A DNA stretch of 64,000 bases from Pseudonocardia kunmingensis. GTDB taxonomy: Bacteria; Actinomycetota; Actinomycetes; Mycobacteriales; Pseudonocardiaceae. Every line of letters starts with the position of its first letter. Within the stretch, counting starts at the first letter, position 1. Where the stretch lies: NCBI RefSeq assembly GCF_006716445.1, contig NZ_VFPA01000004.1, forward strand, positions 434,001 through 498,000, in the 5' to 3' direction. Both the position numbers and the translations under genes were made by a program. This document shows positions 25,615-36,170 of this stretch, piece after piece. Below the pieces are notes generated by a model that saw nothing but the letters and a program-made list of their open reading frames with translations, was not told the origin of the DNA and made no database searches.

Positions 25615-26664
25615 TCACTCCCCGCACCCGACCAATACGGGTTCCGGGAGCAGCGTCACTCCCCACCGCGCGCGGACGCCCTCGCGCACCTCGCGCGCCA
25701 GTGCCAGCAGGTCGGCGGTGGTGCCCTCCCCGCGGTTGGTGAGGGCGAGGACGTGCTTGCCCGACAGCGCCACCCGCCCGCCGGGGCCGGGGTGGCCGCG
25801 GCGGAAGCCCGCCTGCTCGATCAGCCACGCCGCGGGCACCTTGACCATCCCCGGCCCGGCGGGCCAGCGCGGGGCACCGACGGGGGCCTCGCCCTCGGGC
25901 AGGACCGGGTTGGTGAAGAACGAGCCCGCGCTCCACGTGTCGTGGTCGGCGGCGTCGAGCACCATCCCCTTGCCCCCGCGCAGGCCGAGCACGGCCTCGC
26001 GGGCCGCCGCGGCGGGCACCTGCGCCCCGGGTTCCACGCCCAGCACCCGCGCGAGCTCCGGGTAGCGCACGGGCGCGCTCGCCCCGGTGCCGGGCAGCGC
26101 GAACCGCACCCGCAGCACCACCGCGTCGTCGCGGCCCTTCAACACGCTGGTGCGGTAGCCGAGGCCGAGCTCGGCGGCGGGCACCCCCGGCCGCACCACG
26201 CCGGTCCTGCGGTCGTAGAGGTCGACGTCGACCAGCAGGTCGGCGACCTCCACCCCGTAGGCCCCGACGTTCTGCACGGGCGTGGCGCCGGTGCGCCCGG
26301 GGATGCCGGACAGGCACTCCAGCCCGCCCAGCCCCTCGGCGACGCAGGCCGCGACGACCCCGTCCCAGTCCGCCCCGGCCTCCACGGTGAGCAGCACCGA
26401 GCCGTCCGGGCGGCGGTGGACCTCGTACCCGCTGTTCGCGACGTGCACGACCGTGCCCGGCCAGCCGTCGTCGGCGATCACGACGTTGGAGCCGCCGCCG
26501 AGCACCAGAAGGGGCTCACCGGAGGCGTCGGCCGCGCGCACCGCCTCGACGACGGCGTCGGCGCTCGTGGCCTCGACGAGGCGCCGCGCGGGTCCGCCGA
26601 GCCGCAGCGTCGTCAGCGGGGCGAGCCGCTGCGTCGGCAGGGGCAGGACGTCGGGTACCGGCAC
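25615..26664 (-). CDS. murB: UDP-N-acetylmuramate dehydrogenase
   Basis: A 349-residue type I MurB: TTLRLGGPARRLV, the FAD-binding LLVLGGGSNVVIADDG, GIPGRTGATPVQNVGAYGVEV, YRTSVLK and the catalytic serine motif SAGSFFTNP. It reduces enolpyruvyl-UDP-GlcNAc to UDP-MurNAc in the cytoplasm. The open frame begins at 26733, but a TACCGT -10 box (26678-26673) ends 8 bases before the GTG at 26664, so a leaderless start there is preferred. It is head to head with the DUF2505 gene and heads a murB-ldt-small protein unit. Confidence 0.93.
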   Translation of the reverse strand: MPVPDVLPLPTQRLAPLTTLRLGGPARRLVEATSADAVVEAVRAADASGEPLLVLGGGSNVVIADDGWPGTVVHVANSGYEVHRRPDGSVLLTVEAGADWDGVVAACVAEGLGGLECLSGIPGRTGATPVQNVGAYGVEVADLLVDVDLYDRRTGVVRPGVPAAELGLGYRTSVLKGRDDAVVLRVRFALPGTGASAPVRYPELARVLGVEPGAQVPAAAAREAVLGLRGGKGMVLDAADHDTWSAGSFFTNPVLPEGEAPVGAPRWPAGPGMVKVPAAWLIEQAGFRRGHPGPGGRVALSGKHVLALTNRGEGTTADLLALAREVREGVRARWGVTLLPEPVLVGCGE

Positions 26665-26731
26665 GGTGGCCAACGGTATGGCACCGCGCGGTCGCCCGGT
26701 CGGGGGCCCGGGCCGGGGGTAGCCTCCGCGC

Positions 26732-27238
26732 ATGTCCCGGCAGATCGACTACAGCTCCACGTCGCAGTACCCGGCCGACGAGGTGTACGCCACGATGGTG
26801 GACCCCGACTACCTGCGTTCACGGCTGAAGCGCATCGGCGGACCCGGCGCCGACCTGCTCGAGCACACGGCCGACACGGAGGGGGCGCGCTACCGCCTCC
26901 GGCACGGCCTCGACGCGAAGGACCTGCCGCCCGCGGTGCGCGGCGTGCTGCCCGGCGACATCACGATCGAGCGCACCGAGCGCTGGACCCGCCAGGAGAG
27001 CGGGCGCTACCTGGGCGACGTGCAGGTGGCGATCCCCGGCACGCCCGCCTCGGCGGCGGGCGGGATGCGGCTGCACGACACCGCGGACGGCGGCAGCGAG
27101 CTGCAGGTCCGCGCGGACGTCACCGTCCAGGTGCCGCTGCTCGGCGGCAAGATCGAGGGCGTCGTGGCCGAGCAGGTGCGCAAGCTGCTGACCGCGGAGT
27201 CGGCGTTCACGCAGCAGTGGCTGGCCGGAGGCCGCTGA
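26732..27238 (+). CDS. DUF2505 family protein
   Basis: A 168-residue protein (IDYSSTSQYPADEVYATMVD, later GDITIERTERWTRQ and VPLLGGKIEGVVAEQVRKLL) with the pattern of DUF2505, a START/SRPBCC-like ligand-binding fold. Function unknown. TAGCCT ends 6 bases before the ATG, so translation is probably leaderless. It diverges from murB and sits 4 bp upstream of purU, which suggests cotranscription. Confidence 0.85.
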   Translation: MSRQIDYSSTSQYPADEVYATMVDPDYLRSRLKRIGGPGADLLEHTADTEGARYRLRHGLDAKDLPPAVRGVLPGDITIERTERWTRQESGRYLGDVQVAIPGTPASAAGGMRLHDTADGGSELQVRADVTVQVPLLGGKIEGVVAEQVRKLLTAESAFTQQWLAGGR

Positions 27239-27242
27239 GCCG

Positions 27243-28142
27243 ATGGACCCGACCGCGGATCATCGTTACGTCATCACGCTGAGCTGCCCGGACACCACGG
27301 GGATCGTCGCCCGCATCGCGACCTTCCTGGCCGACGCGGGCGGGTGGATCGTCGAGGCCGGCTACCACTCCGACCCGCACACCGGCTGGTTCTTCACCCG
27401 CCAGGTGGTGCGGGCCGACTCGCTCCCGTTCGACGCCGACGAGCTGCGCGCGCGGTTCGCCGACGTCGCGGCCGAGCTCGGTGGCGACGCGAGCTGGACC
27501 GTCACCGACAGCCTGCGGCCCAAGACGGCCGTGCTGCTGGTGAGCACCGAACCGCACTGCCTGCACGACCTGCTCGGCCGCGTCGCCGCCGGGGAGCTCC
27601 CGGTGCGGCTGGCCGCGGTGATCGGCAACCACGAGCCCCTCGGCGGGATCGTGCGCGCGCACGGCGTGCCGTTCCACCACGTGCCGTTCCCGCCGCCGGG
27701 CGACGACCCGGACGCCCGCGCCGCCGCCAAGGAACGCGCCTTCGCGCAGGTGCGCGACATGGTCGGCGAGCACGCCCCGGACGCCGTGGTCCTCGCCCGG
27801 TTCATGCAGATCCTGCCGCCGCAGCTGTGCCGGGAGTGGGCGGGGCGCGCGATCAACATCCACCACAGCTTCCTGCCGTCGTTCGTCGGCGCGCGCCCCT
27901 ACCACCAGGCGTACGCGCGCGGGGTCAAGCTGATCGGCGCCACCTGCCACTACGTGACGCCCGAGCTCGACGCCGGCCCGATCATCGAGCAGGACGTGAT
28001 CCGCGTGGACCACGGCGACACCGCCGCCGACATGGTCCGCCGCGGCCGCGACATCGAACGCCTGGTGCTCGCCCGCGGGCTGCGCTGGCACCTGGAGGAC
28101 CGGGTGCTCGTCCACGGCAATAAGACGATCGTGTTTCGCTAG
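27243..28142 (+). CDS. purU: Formyltetrahydrofolate deformylase
   Basis: A 299-residue PurU. The N-terminal ACT domain (YVITLSCPDTTGIVARIATF, about 10-85) binds regulatory ligands such as glycine or methionine. The C-terminal formyltransferase-type domain (about 95-290) carries NIHHSFLPSF and HYVTPELDAGPIIEQD, giving the Asn-His-Asp catalytic set. It hydrolyses 10-formyl-THF to formate and THF, supplying formate for purine synthesis. It starts 4 bp after DUF2505. The next gene, a nucleobase symporter with its own promoter, also concerns purines or pyrimidines. Confidence 0.94.
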   Translation: MDPTADHRYVITLSCPDTTGIVARIATFLADAGGWIVEAGYHSDPHTGWFFTRQVVRADSLPFDADELRARFADVAAELGGDASWTVTDSLRPKTAVLLVSTEPHCLHDLLGRVAAGELPVRLAAVIGNHEPLGGIVRAHGVPFHHVPFPPPGDDPDARAAAKERAFAQVRDMVGEHAPDAVVLARFMQILPPQLCREWAGRAINIHHSFLPSFVGARPYHQAYARGVKLIGATCHYVTPELDAGPIIEQDVIRVDHGDTAADMVRRGRDIERLVLARGLRWHLEDRVLVHGNKTIVFR

Positions 28143-28164
28143 CTCGCGGCGCTGAGCAGAAGCA

Positions 28165-28193
28165 TTGCCAGGCCTCGCGCCGAACAATAGGTT
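28165..28193 (+). promoter_or_regulatory. Promoter of the NCS1 symporter gene
   Basis: TTGCCA (28165-28170), 17-bp spacer, TAGGTT (28188-28193). It lies between purU and the symporter ATG at 28248, giving a leader of about 48 nt that includes GGAGGAGCTCC. Confidence 0.55.
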
Positions 28194-28247
28194 CCGGCGC
28201 ACAGCCTGCCGGCTCCGAGCCGGCCACCGCGGCCGTGGAGGAGCTCC

Positions 28248-29768
28248 ATGACGACCGTCAGCCCGCGTACGCAGGAGACCGACCACCTCGGCCGCGTCGA
28301 CCTCACCGACCGGTCGGCGGTGGGGCCGAACAGCTTCGTGAACGAGGAGCTGCTGCCCACGCCCCTGCCGAAGCGCTCGTGGACGACGTACAACTACGCG
28401 GCGCTGTGGATGGGGATGGCGCACAACATCCCCAGCTACCTGCTCGCGTCCGGGTTGATCGCACTGGGCATGAACTGGTTGCAGGCCTTCCTGACGATCA
28501 CCCTGGCGAACCTGATCGTGCTGGTACCGCTGCTGCTCAACAGCCATGCCGGCACCAAGTACGGGATCCCGTTCCCGGTGTTCGCCCGCGCCTTCTACGG
28601 CCTGCGGGGGGCGAACCTCCCGGCCCTGCTCCGGGCGTTCATCGGCTGCGGCTGGTTCGGCATCCAGACCTGGGTGGGCGGGCAGGCGATCTACGTGGTC
28701 GTCGGCGAGCTCATCGGACCCGCGTGGACCGAGGCCGCCGCGTTCGGCGGGTACCCGTGGACGGCCTGGCTGTCGTTCGCGGTGTTCTGGCTGCTGCAGA
28801 TGGCCATCATCTGGCGCGGCATCGAGGCGCTGCGCCGGTTCGAGAACTGGGCGGCGCCGCTGGTCACGGTGGCGTTCCTGGCGCTGATGATCTGGATCGT
28901 CGTCGAGGTCGGCGGGTTCGGGCCGATCTTCGCCCAGCCCTCGGAGCTGGGCTGGGGCGCCGAGTTCTGGCCGGTCTTCTGGCCGTCGCTGATGGGCATG
29001 ATCGCGTTCTGGGCGACCCTGTCGCTGAACATGCCCGACTTCACCCGGTTCGCCCGCAACCAGCGCACCCAGGTGCTCGGTCAGGTGTACGGGCTGCCGA
29101 CCACCATGTCGTTCATCTCGATGGTCTCGATCGTCGTCACGTCCGGGACGATCGTGATCTACGGCGAGGCGATCTGGGACCCGGTGGAGGTCGCGAGCCG
29201 CTTCTCCAGCCCGGTCGTGGTCGTGATCGGTCTCGTCATGGCCGTGCTCGCCACGATCTCGGCGAACGTCGCCGCCAACGTCGTGAGCCCGTCCTACGAC
29301 TTCTCCAACGCCCTGCCCCGCCTGCTGAACTTCCGCACGGCAGGCCTGCTCACCGGCGTCATCGGCATCCTCATCCAGCCGTGGCGGCTGGTGTCGGACC
29401 CGCAGATCTACATCTTCACGTGGCTCGGGTTCTACGGCGGCGTGCTGGCGTCGGTGGCCGGCGTGCTCGTCGCCGGGTACTGGGTGGTGTCGCGCACGCA
29501 CCTCGACCTGGCCCAGCTCTACCACCCCGGCGGTCGCTACTGGTTCACGGCCGGCTGGAACTGGCGCGCGGTCGTGGCCACGGCGCTCGGCGCGCTGGGC
29601 GCGGTCGGCGGCGCCTACTCGTCCGCGGAGGGCGGCGGCCCGTTCCCGGTCGACGGCCTGATCCCGCTGCTCAAGCCGCTCTACGACTACAGCTGGATGG
29701 TCGGGCTGGTGATCGGCTTCGTGGTGTACGCGGCGCTGGCCCTCTCGGCATCGCGGACGAAGGCGTAG
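28248..29768 (+). CDS. NCS1-family nucleobase:cation symporter
   Basis: A 506-residue carrier with about 12 membrane segments. The N-terminal WTTYNYAALWMGMAHNIPSY, FPVFARAFYGLRGANLPALLR, GWFGIQTWVGGQAIY and LSLNMPDFTRFAR motifs match the Mhp1/allantoin/cytosine branch of NCS1. It should take up a hydantoin, allantoin, uracil or cytosine with sodium or protons; which one cannot be decided. GGAGGAGCTCC precedes the ATG. The gene ends next to a palindrome shared with the convergent lon gene. Confidence 0.9.
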   Translation: MTTVSPRTQETDHLGRVDLTDRSAVGPNSFVNEELLPTPLPKRSWTTYNYAALWMGMAHNIPSYLLASGLIALGMNWLQAFLTITLANLIVLVPLLLNSHAGTKYGIPFPVFARAFYGLRGANLPALLRAFIGCGWFGIQTWVGGQAIYVVVGELIGPAWTEAAAFGGYPWTAWLSFAVFWLLQMAIIWRGIEALRRFENWAAPLVTVAFLALMIWIVVEVGGFGPIFAQPSELGWGAEFWPVFWPSLMGMIAFWATLSLNMPDFTRFARNQRTQVLGQVYGLPTTMSFISMVSIVVTSGTIVIYGEAIWDPVEVASRFSSPVVVVIGLVMAVLATISANVAANVVSPSYDFSNALPRLLNFRTAGLLTGVIGILIQPWRLVSDPQIYIFTWLGFYGGVLASVAGVLVAGYWVVSRTHLDLAQLYHPGGRYWFTAGWNWRAVVATALGALGAVGGAYSSAEGGGPFPVDGLIPLLKPLYDYSWMVGLVIGFVVYAALALSASRTKA

Positions 29769-29771
29769 CGC

Positions 29772-29820
29772 AACGAACGGCACTCTCGTCGCTACCTAGC
29801 CGACGAAAGTGCCGTTCGTT
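29772..29820. repeat. GACGAACGGCACT-family palindrome, copy A (bidirectional terminator position)
   Basis: Arms 29772-29791 and 29801-29820 are 20 bp with one mismatch; the loop is CTACCTAGC. It sits between convergent stops at 29768 and 29828. Copies B (43461-43511) and C (50377-50425) share the core GACGAACGGCACTYTCGTCGG except at the outermost base. Confidence 0.85.
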
Positions 29821-29827
29821 CAGGGAA

Positions 29828-32134
<2,307 letters not shown>

Positions 32135-32185
32135 GCTTTGCCCAACGCTTACACCGTTGGCGTCATTCCAGCGTTCAAGTAAGTC

Positions 32186-32199
32186 CGCTGGGAGCGAAC
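32186..32199 (-). promoter_or_regulatory. ClgR-type box upstream of lon
   Basis: On the minus strand GTTCGCTCCCAGCG fits the reported ClgR recognition pattern GTTCGC-N5-GCG exactly. It is 51 bp before the lon ATG. ClgR activates clp and lon genes in actinobacteria. A separate 7-bp dyad (TGAGCGC-ATG-GCGCTCA, 32210-32226) lies further upstream and does not match the HspR HAIR element well. Confidence 0.55.
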
Positions 32200-32283
32200 G
32201 CAGGAACCTTGAGCGCATGGCGCTCACACACCGATCGTGGCGCGGGCACAACGACGGCGGCGCGTGAGCCGGCGCGCAACGTC

Positions 32284-34356
32284 TCAGGTTCCCTGAGCCA
32301 ACGGCGCCGGCAGGCGCTCGGCGTGGATGACGTGCAAGTTGCTGACGGCTCGGGTGAGGGCGACGTAGAGGCGTTGGAGGCCGCGGTGCTCCGCTGCCGC
32401 GATGCGGGCCGGCTCGACGACGATCACCGTGTCGAACTCGAGCCCCTTGGCGAGCGAGACCGGGGTGAGGGCGAGCCGCTCTGCCTGCAGGCCTGTTCCG
32501 TCGGCGCCCAGGACGAGGTGCGGGAGCCCGCTGGCAGAGAGGGAACGATGGAGGTCGGGGATGTCGTCGTCGGCGGCGATGAGTCCGACCGATCCTTCGG
32601 CGGCCAGCGCGGTGGCACATGTCGTGATGGTTGCCGCGATCATGTCGTCGGGCGTGGTTGCGGTGATGTGGAGGGCGTCGGGGCTGTGGCGGAACGATGC
32701 TGGGCCGCGTAGCCCGGGGGCGATGCGGGGCAGGAGCCGCGCGGCGTAGTCGATGATCTGCGCCGGTACGCGGTAGCCCCGGGTCAGTTCCTCGACCTGG
32801 CCGTCAGGCCGGTCGAGGTGTGCGAGGACAGCTGTCCAGTCGTGGACGGCGGCAGGGCTGGTGGCCTGTGCCAGGTCGCCGAGAACGGTGCAGGAGCCTG
32901 CCGTTCGGCGGGCGATCGCCCGGACGTGCATCGGGCTGAGATCTTGGGCCTCGTCGACCACGATGTGGCCGAGTTTCGCGGGGCGCTCGATCAGCGATGC
33001 GGCCTCGTCGACGAGAGCCAGGTCGAGGCTGCTCCAGGTCATTGCTCTCACGCTGCGTGGTCGGGGCATGAGCAGGATCGCGCGTTGCTCGTCCGGGGAG
33101 AGGAGTCCGGCTGCGGCACGAGCCAGGTGGGATCGGTTGGTGAGGAGATCGAACACCACGCGTGCCGGATCGACCGCGGGCCACAGCCGACGAACGGCGT
33201 GGCGGCCGAGTTGGTGCGAGGTGGTGCCGCTCGCAGCCCCCGAGCGACCCTCCATGATCTGCCCCAGACGCTGAGCGAGCAGCTCCCGACCGGTGCCGTA
33301 GTCGATCCCGCGGCTGAGGACGCCGTGGAGTTCTTCCAGGACATCCTCGGCGGGCAGGCGCCAGGTGCGGCGCTGGACCGTGACTTCCAATGGTTCCCGT
33401 GGGGACTCGATCCGGGACCACAGGTGGCGTCGGACGACCTCGGCCATCCTGGCGTCGCCCTTGATCAGCGCCGCCCGTGGATCATCGACCCGCTCGACGG
33501 AGAGGCCCGATCCGGTGAGCTCGTCGATGGTGGCCTGCGAGACCTCCACCTCACCGAGGGCCGGCAGGACGCTGCGGATGTAGGAGAGGAACGAGCGGTT
33601 GGGGCCGATCACGGCAACCCCACCCTGCCTCCGCAGCCGGTCCCGCTCGGAGTAGAGCAGATACGCCAGACGGTGCAGGCCCACCGCGGTCTTGCCCGTG
33701 CCAGGCGCACCCTGGATGCACAGCGTGCGCCCCAGCGGAGCACGCACCAGCCTCATCTGTTCCGGTTGGATCGTGGCGGCGATGTCGCGCATCGGCCCCG
33801 TGCGGGGCCGCTCGATCTCCGCGGCCAGCAGGCCTTCCCCAGCACCGGACGCGACCTGACGGTCGAGTGGTTCGTCCTCGAAGGCGCTCAGCACACCGTC
33901 GTGGTCGAAGCCGTAGCGGCGGCGAACCCGAACCCCCATTCGATCATGCTGACCGGCCTCGTAGAACGCGCGCGCCAGTGGGGCACGCCAGTCGATGACC
34001 AAGGACTCGCCGTCGTCGTCGCGGATGCCGAGACGTCCGACGTACACGTGGTCACCGCCCGACCCGGGGACGCCGTCGTGGATCTCGCCCGGTGGGTAGA
34101 CCAGGCGTCCGAAGAACAACGGCGCGCCGTCGCGGTCCGCCAATCTCTTGATCAACCGCGTGCGGTGTTGACGCAGCGCGTGGTTGGAGTACTTGTCCGC
34201 GACGGCATCGCCCTCACCCGCGCCGACAGCCAGCATCGTGCTGACCTCCGCACGCATGCGGGCCAATGTTGCGCGACAGGTGTCCATGTAGTCGCGCTCG
34301 GCGCGAATCTCGGGCTCGACAAGGTCCTGGTCGGTCTGGTGCATCGTCGTGCCCAC
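32284..34356 (-). CDS. helR: HelD/HelR-type RNA polymerase-recycling helicase
   Basis: A 690-residue UvrD/Rep-like ATPase without typical DNA-helicase architecture. The N-terminal coiled region (DLVEPEIRAERDYMDTCRAT, about 5-70) is the arm that enters RNA polymerase in HelD proteins. Walker A is IQGAPGTGKTAVGLH near 212, the Walker B/DEAQD motif HIVVDEAQDLSP near 462, and ending motifs include SLAKGLEFDTVIVVEP and LYVALTRAVSNLHV. HelD removes stalled polymerase from DNA; the HelR branch confers rifampicin tolerance. Whether this is HelR or a plain HelD needs phylogeny. The GTG at 34356 is where transcription from the TTGATT-17-TATGCT promoter should begin, implying a leaderless start; ATG at 34344 is the alternative. 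Confidence 0.82.
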   Translation of the reverse strand: MGTTMHQTDQDLVEPEIRAERDYMDTCRATLARMRAEVSTMLAVGAGEGDAVADKYSNHALRQHRTRLIKRLADRDGAPLFFGRLVYPPGEIHDGVPGSGGDHVYVGRLGIRDDDGESLVIDWRAPLARAFYEAGQHDRMGVRVRRRYGFDHDGVLSAFEDEPLDRQVASGAGEGLLAAEIERPRTGPMRDIAATIQPEQMRLVRAPLGRTLCIQGAPGTGKTAVGLHRLAYLLYSERDRLRRQGGVAVIGPNRSFLSYIRSVLPALGEVEVSQATIDELTGSGLSVERVDDPRAALIKGDARMAEVVRRHLWSRIESPREPLEVTVQRRTWRLPAEDVLEELHGVLSRGIDYGTGRELLAQRLGQIMEGRSGAASGTTSHQLGRHAVRRLWPAVDPARVVFDLLTNRSHLARAAAGLLSPDEQRAILLMPRPRSVRAMTWSSLDLALVDEAASLIERPAKLGHIVVDEAQDLSPMHVRAIARRTAGSCTVLGDLAQATSPAAVHDWTAVLAHLDRPDGQVEELTRGYRVPAQIIDYAARLLPRIAPGLRGPASFRHSPDALHITATTPDDMIAATITTCATALAAEGSVGLIAADDDIPDLHRSLSASGLPHLVLGADGTGLQAERLALTPVSLAKGLEFDTVIVVEPARIAAAEHRGLQRLYVALTRAVSNLHVIHAERLPAPLAQGT

Positions 34357-34362
34357 ACTGAG

Positions 34363-34404
34363 AGCATAAGTAGACCGAGTGCAGAAATCAACCGAGGGTA
34401 AGGT
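34363..34404. promoter_or_regulatory. Divergent helR / TetR promoters
   Basis: Leftward: TTGATT (34391-34386), exact 17-bp spacer, TATGCT (34368-34363), with the helR GTG 7 bases on. Rightward: TAAGGT (34399-34404) ends 6 bases before the TetR GTG at 34411. ACCGAG occurs at 34374-34379 and 34391-34396 as a direct repeat inside the overlap. The two promoters share about 40 bp, so one regulator could control both. Confidence 0.6.
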
Positions 34405-34410
34405 TGCGCC

Positions 34411-35076
34411 GTGGACGAGCACCTGGGGCTGCGGGAACGGAAGAAGGCACGCACCCGGAGGGCGATCTCGGAGGCGGCGATCGCGCTGTTCCTCGAGCGC
34501 GGCTACGACGACGTCCCGGTGGCCGAGATCGCGGCGGCCGCCGAGGTCTCCAAGCGCACCCTGTTCGCCTACTTCCCGACGAAGGACGACCTCGTCCTGC
34601 ACCGGTTCGCCGACCACGAGGACGAGGCGGCCCGCGTCGTCCGGGACCGCGCCGCAGGCGAGCCGCCCCTCGACGCGCTCCAGCGACACCTGCACGACGC
34701 CCTCGACCGCCACGACCCGATCAGCGGCCTCTGCGACGTCCCCCAGGTCGTGGCGTTCTACCGGCTCGTCTCCGACACCCCCGCCCTGCGGGCGACACTG
34801 CTGCGGTACCAGGTCCGCAGCGTGGAGAGCCTCGCCTCAGCCCTGCTCACCGCAGCCCCGCAGGCGCCGCACCCGCAGCTCACCGCACGCCTGGCGGCGA
34901 ACCAGATCCAGGCCGTCCTGCGCGAGCTCGCCGACGACAACCAGCAGCGCATCGCCGCCGGGACCAACGCCGAGGACCTGGCCCCGGTCGCCCGGGCGGA
35001 GGCCGATCACGCGTTCACACTGCTCCGCGCAGGTCTCACGCCGTACGCCACAGAGCCCCGAGCCACTTCACCCTGA
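34411..35076 (+). CDS. TetR/AcrR-family regulator
   Basis: A 221-residue repressor-type protein: basic N-terminus (LGLRERKKARTRRAISEAAI), helix-turn-helix VPVAEIAAAAEVSKRTLFAYF (about 37-57), followed by KDDLVLHRFADHE and an all-helical ligand-binding domain. GTG start, probably leaderless (TAAGGT 6 bases upstream). It is divergent from helR with overlapping promoters, so it may regulate helR, but most TetR proteins also control themselves. No transporter or enzyme is adjacent to suggest the ligand. Confidence 0.88.
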   Translation: MDEHLGLRERKKARTRRAISEAAIALFLERGYDDVPVAEIAAAAEVSKRTLFAYFPTKDDLVLHRFADHEDEAARVVRDRAAGEPPLDALQRHLHDALDRHDPISGLCDVPQVVAFYRLVSDTPALRATLLRYQVRSVESLASALLTAAPQAPHPQLTARLAANQIQAVLRELADDNQQRIAAGTNAEDLAPVARAEADHAFTLLRAGLTPYATEPRATSP

Positions 35077-35077
35077 G

Positions 35078-35131
35078 TCACTTCGCGCACCTGGTGCGCA
35101 CTCCGCACACCGCCCGCCTTGTGCGAAGTGA
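35078..35131. terminator. Imperfect inverted repeat between convergent genes
   Basis: TCACTTCGCGCAC (35078-35090) pairs with GTGCGAAGTGA (35121-35131) with a bulge. It begins directly after the TetR stop and ends before the convergent YbaK stop at 35158. It is a weaker structure than the other intergenic palindromes here. Confidence 0.4.
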
Positions 35132-35157
35132 GGGCTGGGTGTGCGACGTGGGTCGGC

Positions 35158-35709
35158 TCAGCGGCCCAGGCCCTCCACTACCTCTGCGCCGGGGAGCCTT
35201 GCCGCCAGTTCTCCTGGCAGTGCCAGCTTCGAGCCGCGGATCCCGCTGCCGATCACCACGGCGGGTGCGGCCGCGACCGCGGCGTCGACCAGCAGCGGCC
35301 AGCCCTCGGGCAGGCCGACCGCGGTGATGCCGCCGTACTCCATCCCGGTGAGGGCGACGGCGTCGTCCATCGGCGCGAAGGAGGCCTTGCGGGCGTCGAT
35401 GCGCCTGCGAACCAGGCCGTTGACGTCTGCACGGGTGGTGGCGAGCACCAGGCACGCGGCATAGCGGGTGTCGCCGCCGCGGCGGCCGGCCACGACCACG
35501 CAGTTGGCCGAGCGCTCCAGCGGCGAGGAGTAGGCGGCGCAGAACTCCGCGGTGTCGGCGAGCCCGGGGTCGATCTCCGCGACACCGACGAGCTCGGCGT
35601 CAGCGGGGTCGAGCGCCTTGAGGGCGTGCGCGACGGGCTCGCCCAGCAGGTCGGGCCGATCGAGCGCGGGGACGGCCCGCAGCGTGCCCAGTACCGTCCA
35701 GTCGCTCAC
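35158..35709 (-). CDS. YbaK/EbsC-type aminoacyl-tRNA deacylase
   Basis: A 183-residue protein of the YbaK/ProX editing fold: ANCVVVAGRRGG, YAACLVLATTRADVN, RIDARKASFAPMDDAVALTG (with the conserved editing-site lysine) and MEYGGITAVGLPEGWPLLVD, typical of the family. It likely hydrolyses mischarged aminoacyl-tRNA such as Cys- or Ala-tRNA(Pro). The GTG start overlaps the stop of the DUF2516 gene by 4 bp (GTGA), so the two are coupled. Confidence 0.88.
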   Translation of the reverse strand: MSDWTVLGTLRAVPALDRPDLLGEPVAHALKALDPADAELVGVAEIDPGLADTAEFCAAYSSPLERSANCVVVAGRRGGDTRYAACLVLATTRADVNGLVRRRIDARKASFAPMDDAVALTGMEYGGITAVGLPEGWPLLVDAAVAAAPAVVIGSGIRGSKLALPGELAARLPGAEVVEGLGR

Positions 35710-36017
35710 CAGCGCTGGCCACCGCCCTGCACGCGGACGACGGCCGGCTTGACGTCGACGATGTAGACGAGCACCGCGACGAGCGCGGCCAGCCAGAACA
35801 GCGTGCCGCTGCTGCGCGGGCCGCCCTGGAAGACGATGAGCACGAGCAGGCTCGCGCCGGTGATGCCGAGCCAGGCCGGCTTGGTCAGCTTGTCGACGGC
35901 GGTGAACGCGTCGGCGCGTTGCATCAGCGCGTGGACGAACGCGTACCCGCCCACGGGGATGGCCAGCAACCAGATTGCCCACAGCACCCAGTCGTCGAGG
36001 TCGTACAGCAGGCTCAC
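35706..36017 (-). CDS. DUF2516 small membrane protein
   Basis: A 103-residue membrane protein with three hydrophobic segments (VLWAIWLLAIPVGGYAFVHA, WLGITGASLLVLIVF, LFWLAALVAVLVYIVDV) and the central QRADAFTAVDKLTKPAW typical of DUF2516. Function unknown. GTG start. Downstream of the HBHA gene as in mycobacteria, but separated from it by a strong hairpin, so it probably has its own promoter. Coupled to the YbaK gene. Confidence 0.82.
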   Translation of the reverse strand: MSLLYDLDDWVLWAIWLLAIPVGGYAFVHALMQRADAFTAVDKLTKPAWLGITGASLLVLIVFQGGPRSSGTLFWLAALVAVLVYIVDVKPAVVRVQGGGQRW

Positions 36018-36115
36018 ACGACCAGAGTACGTGCGCGCACGGTGCGCGCACATCCCCGGTGCGGATGAGCGGTCGTTGCCGGCGACGACAGGCGCCGCGA
36101 ACGAGCCCCGGAACG

Positions 36116-36158
36116 CACCGCTGCCCCCGGGGCGCGGGAGACCCCGGGGGCAGCGGTG
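36116..36158 (-). terminator. Perfect 17-bp hairpin after the HBHA gene
   Basis: CACCGCTGCCCCCGGGG (36116-36132) and its exact complement (36142-36158) enclose a 9-nt loop. On the minus strand it starts 12 bases after the HBHA stop. Confidence 0.85.
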
Positions 36159-36170
36159 GTGCGCAGCGGA

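Noticed and set aside
27207..29783. 858-residue minus-strand open frame
   Set aside because: Antisense shadow of purU and the NCS1 symporter, both of which have clear family motifs.
32208..32228. HspR HAIR element upstream of lon
   Set aside because: Left half CTTGAG is present but the right half is not CTCAAG; it is only a 7-bp dyad.
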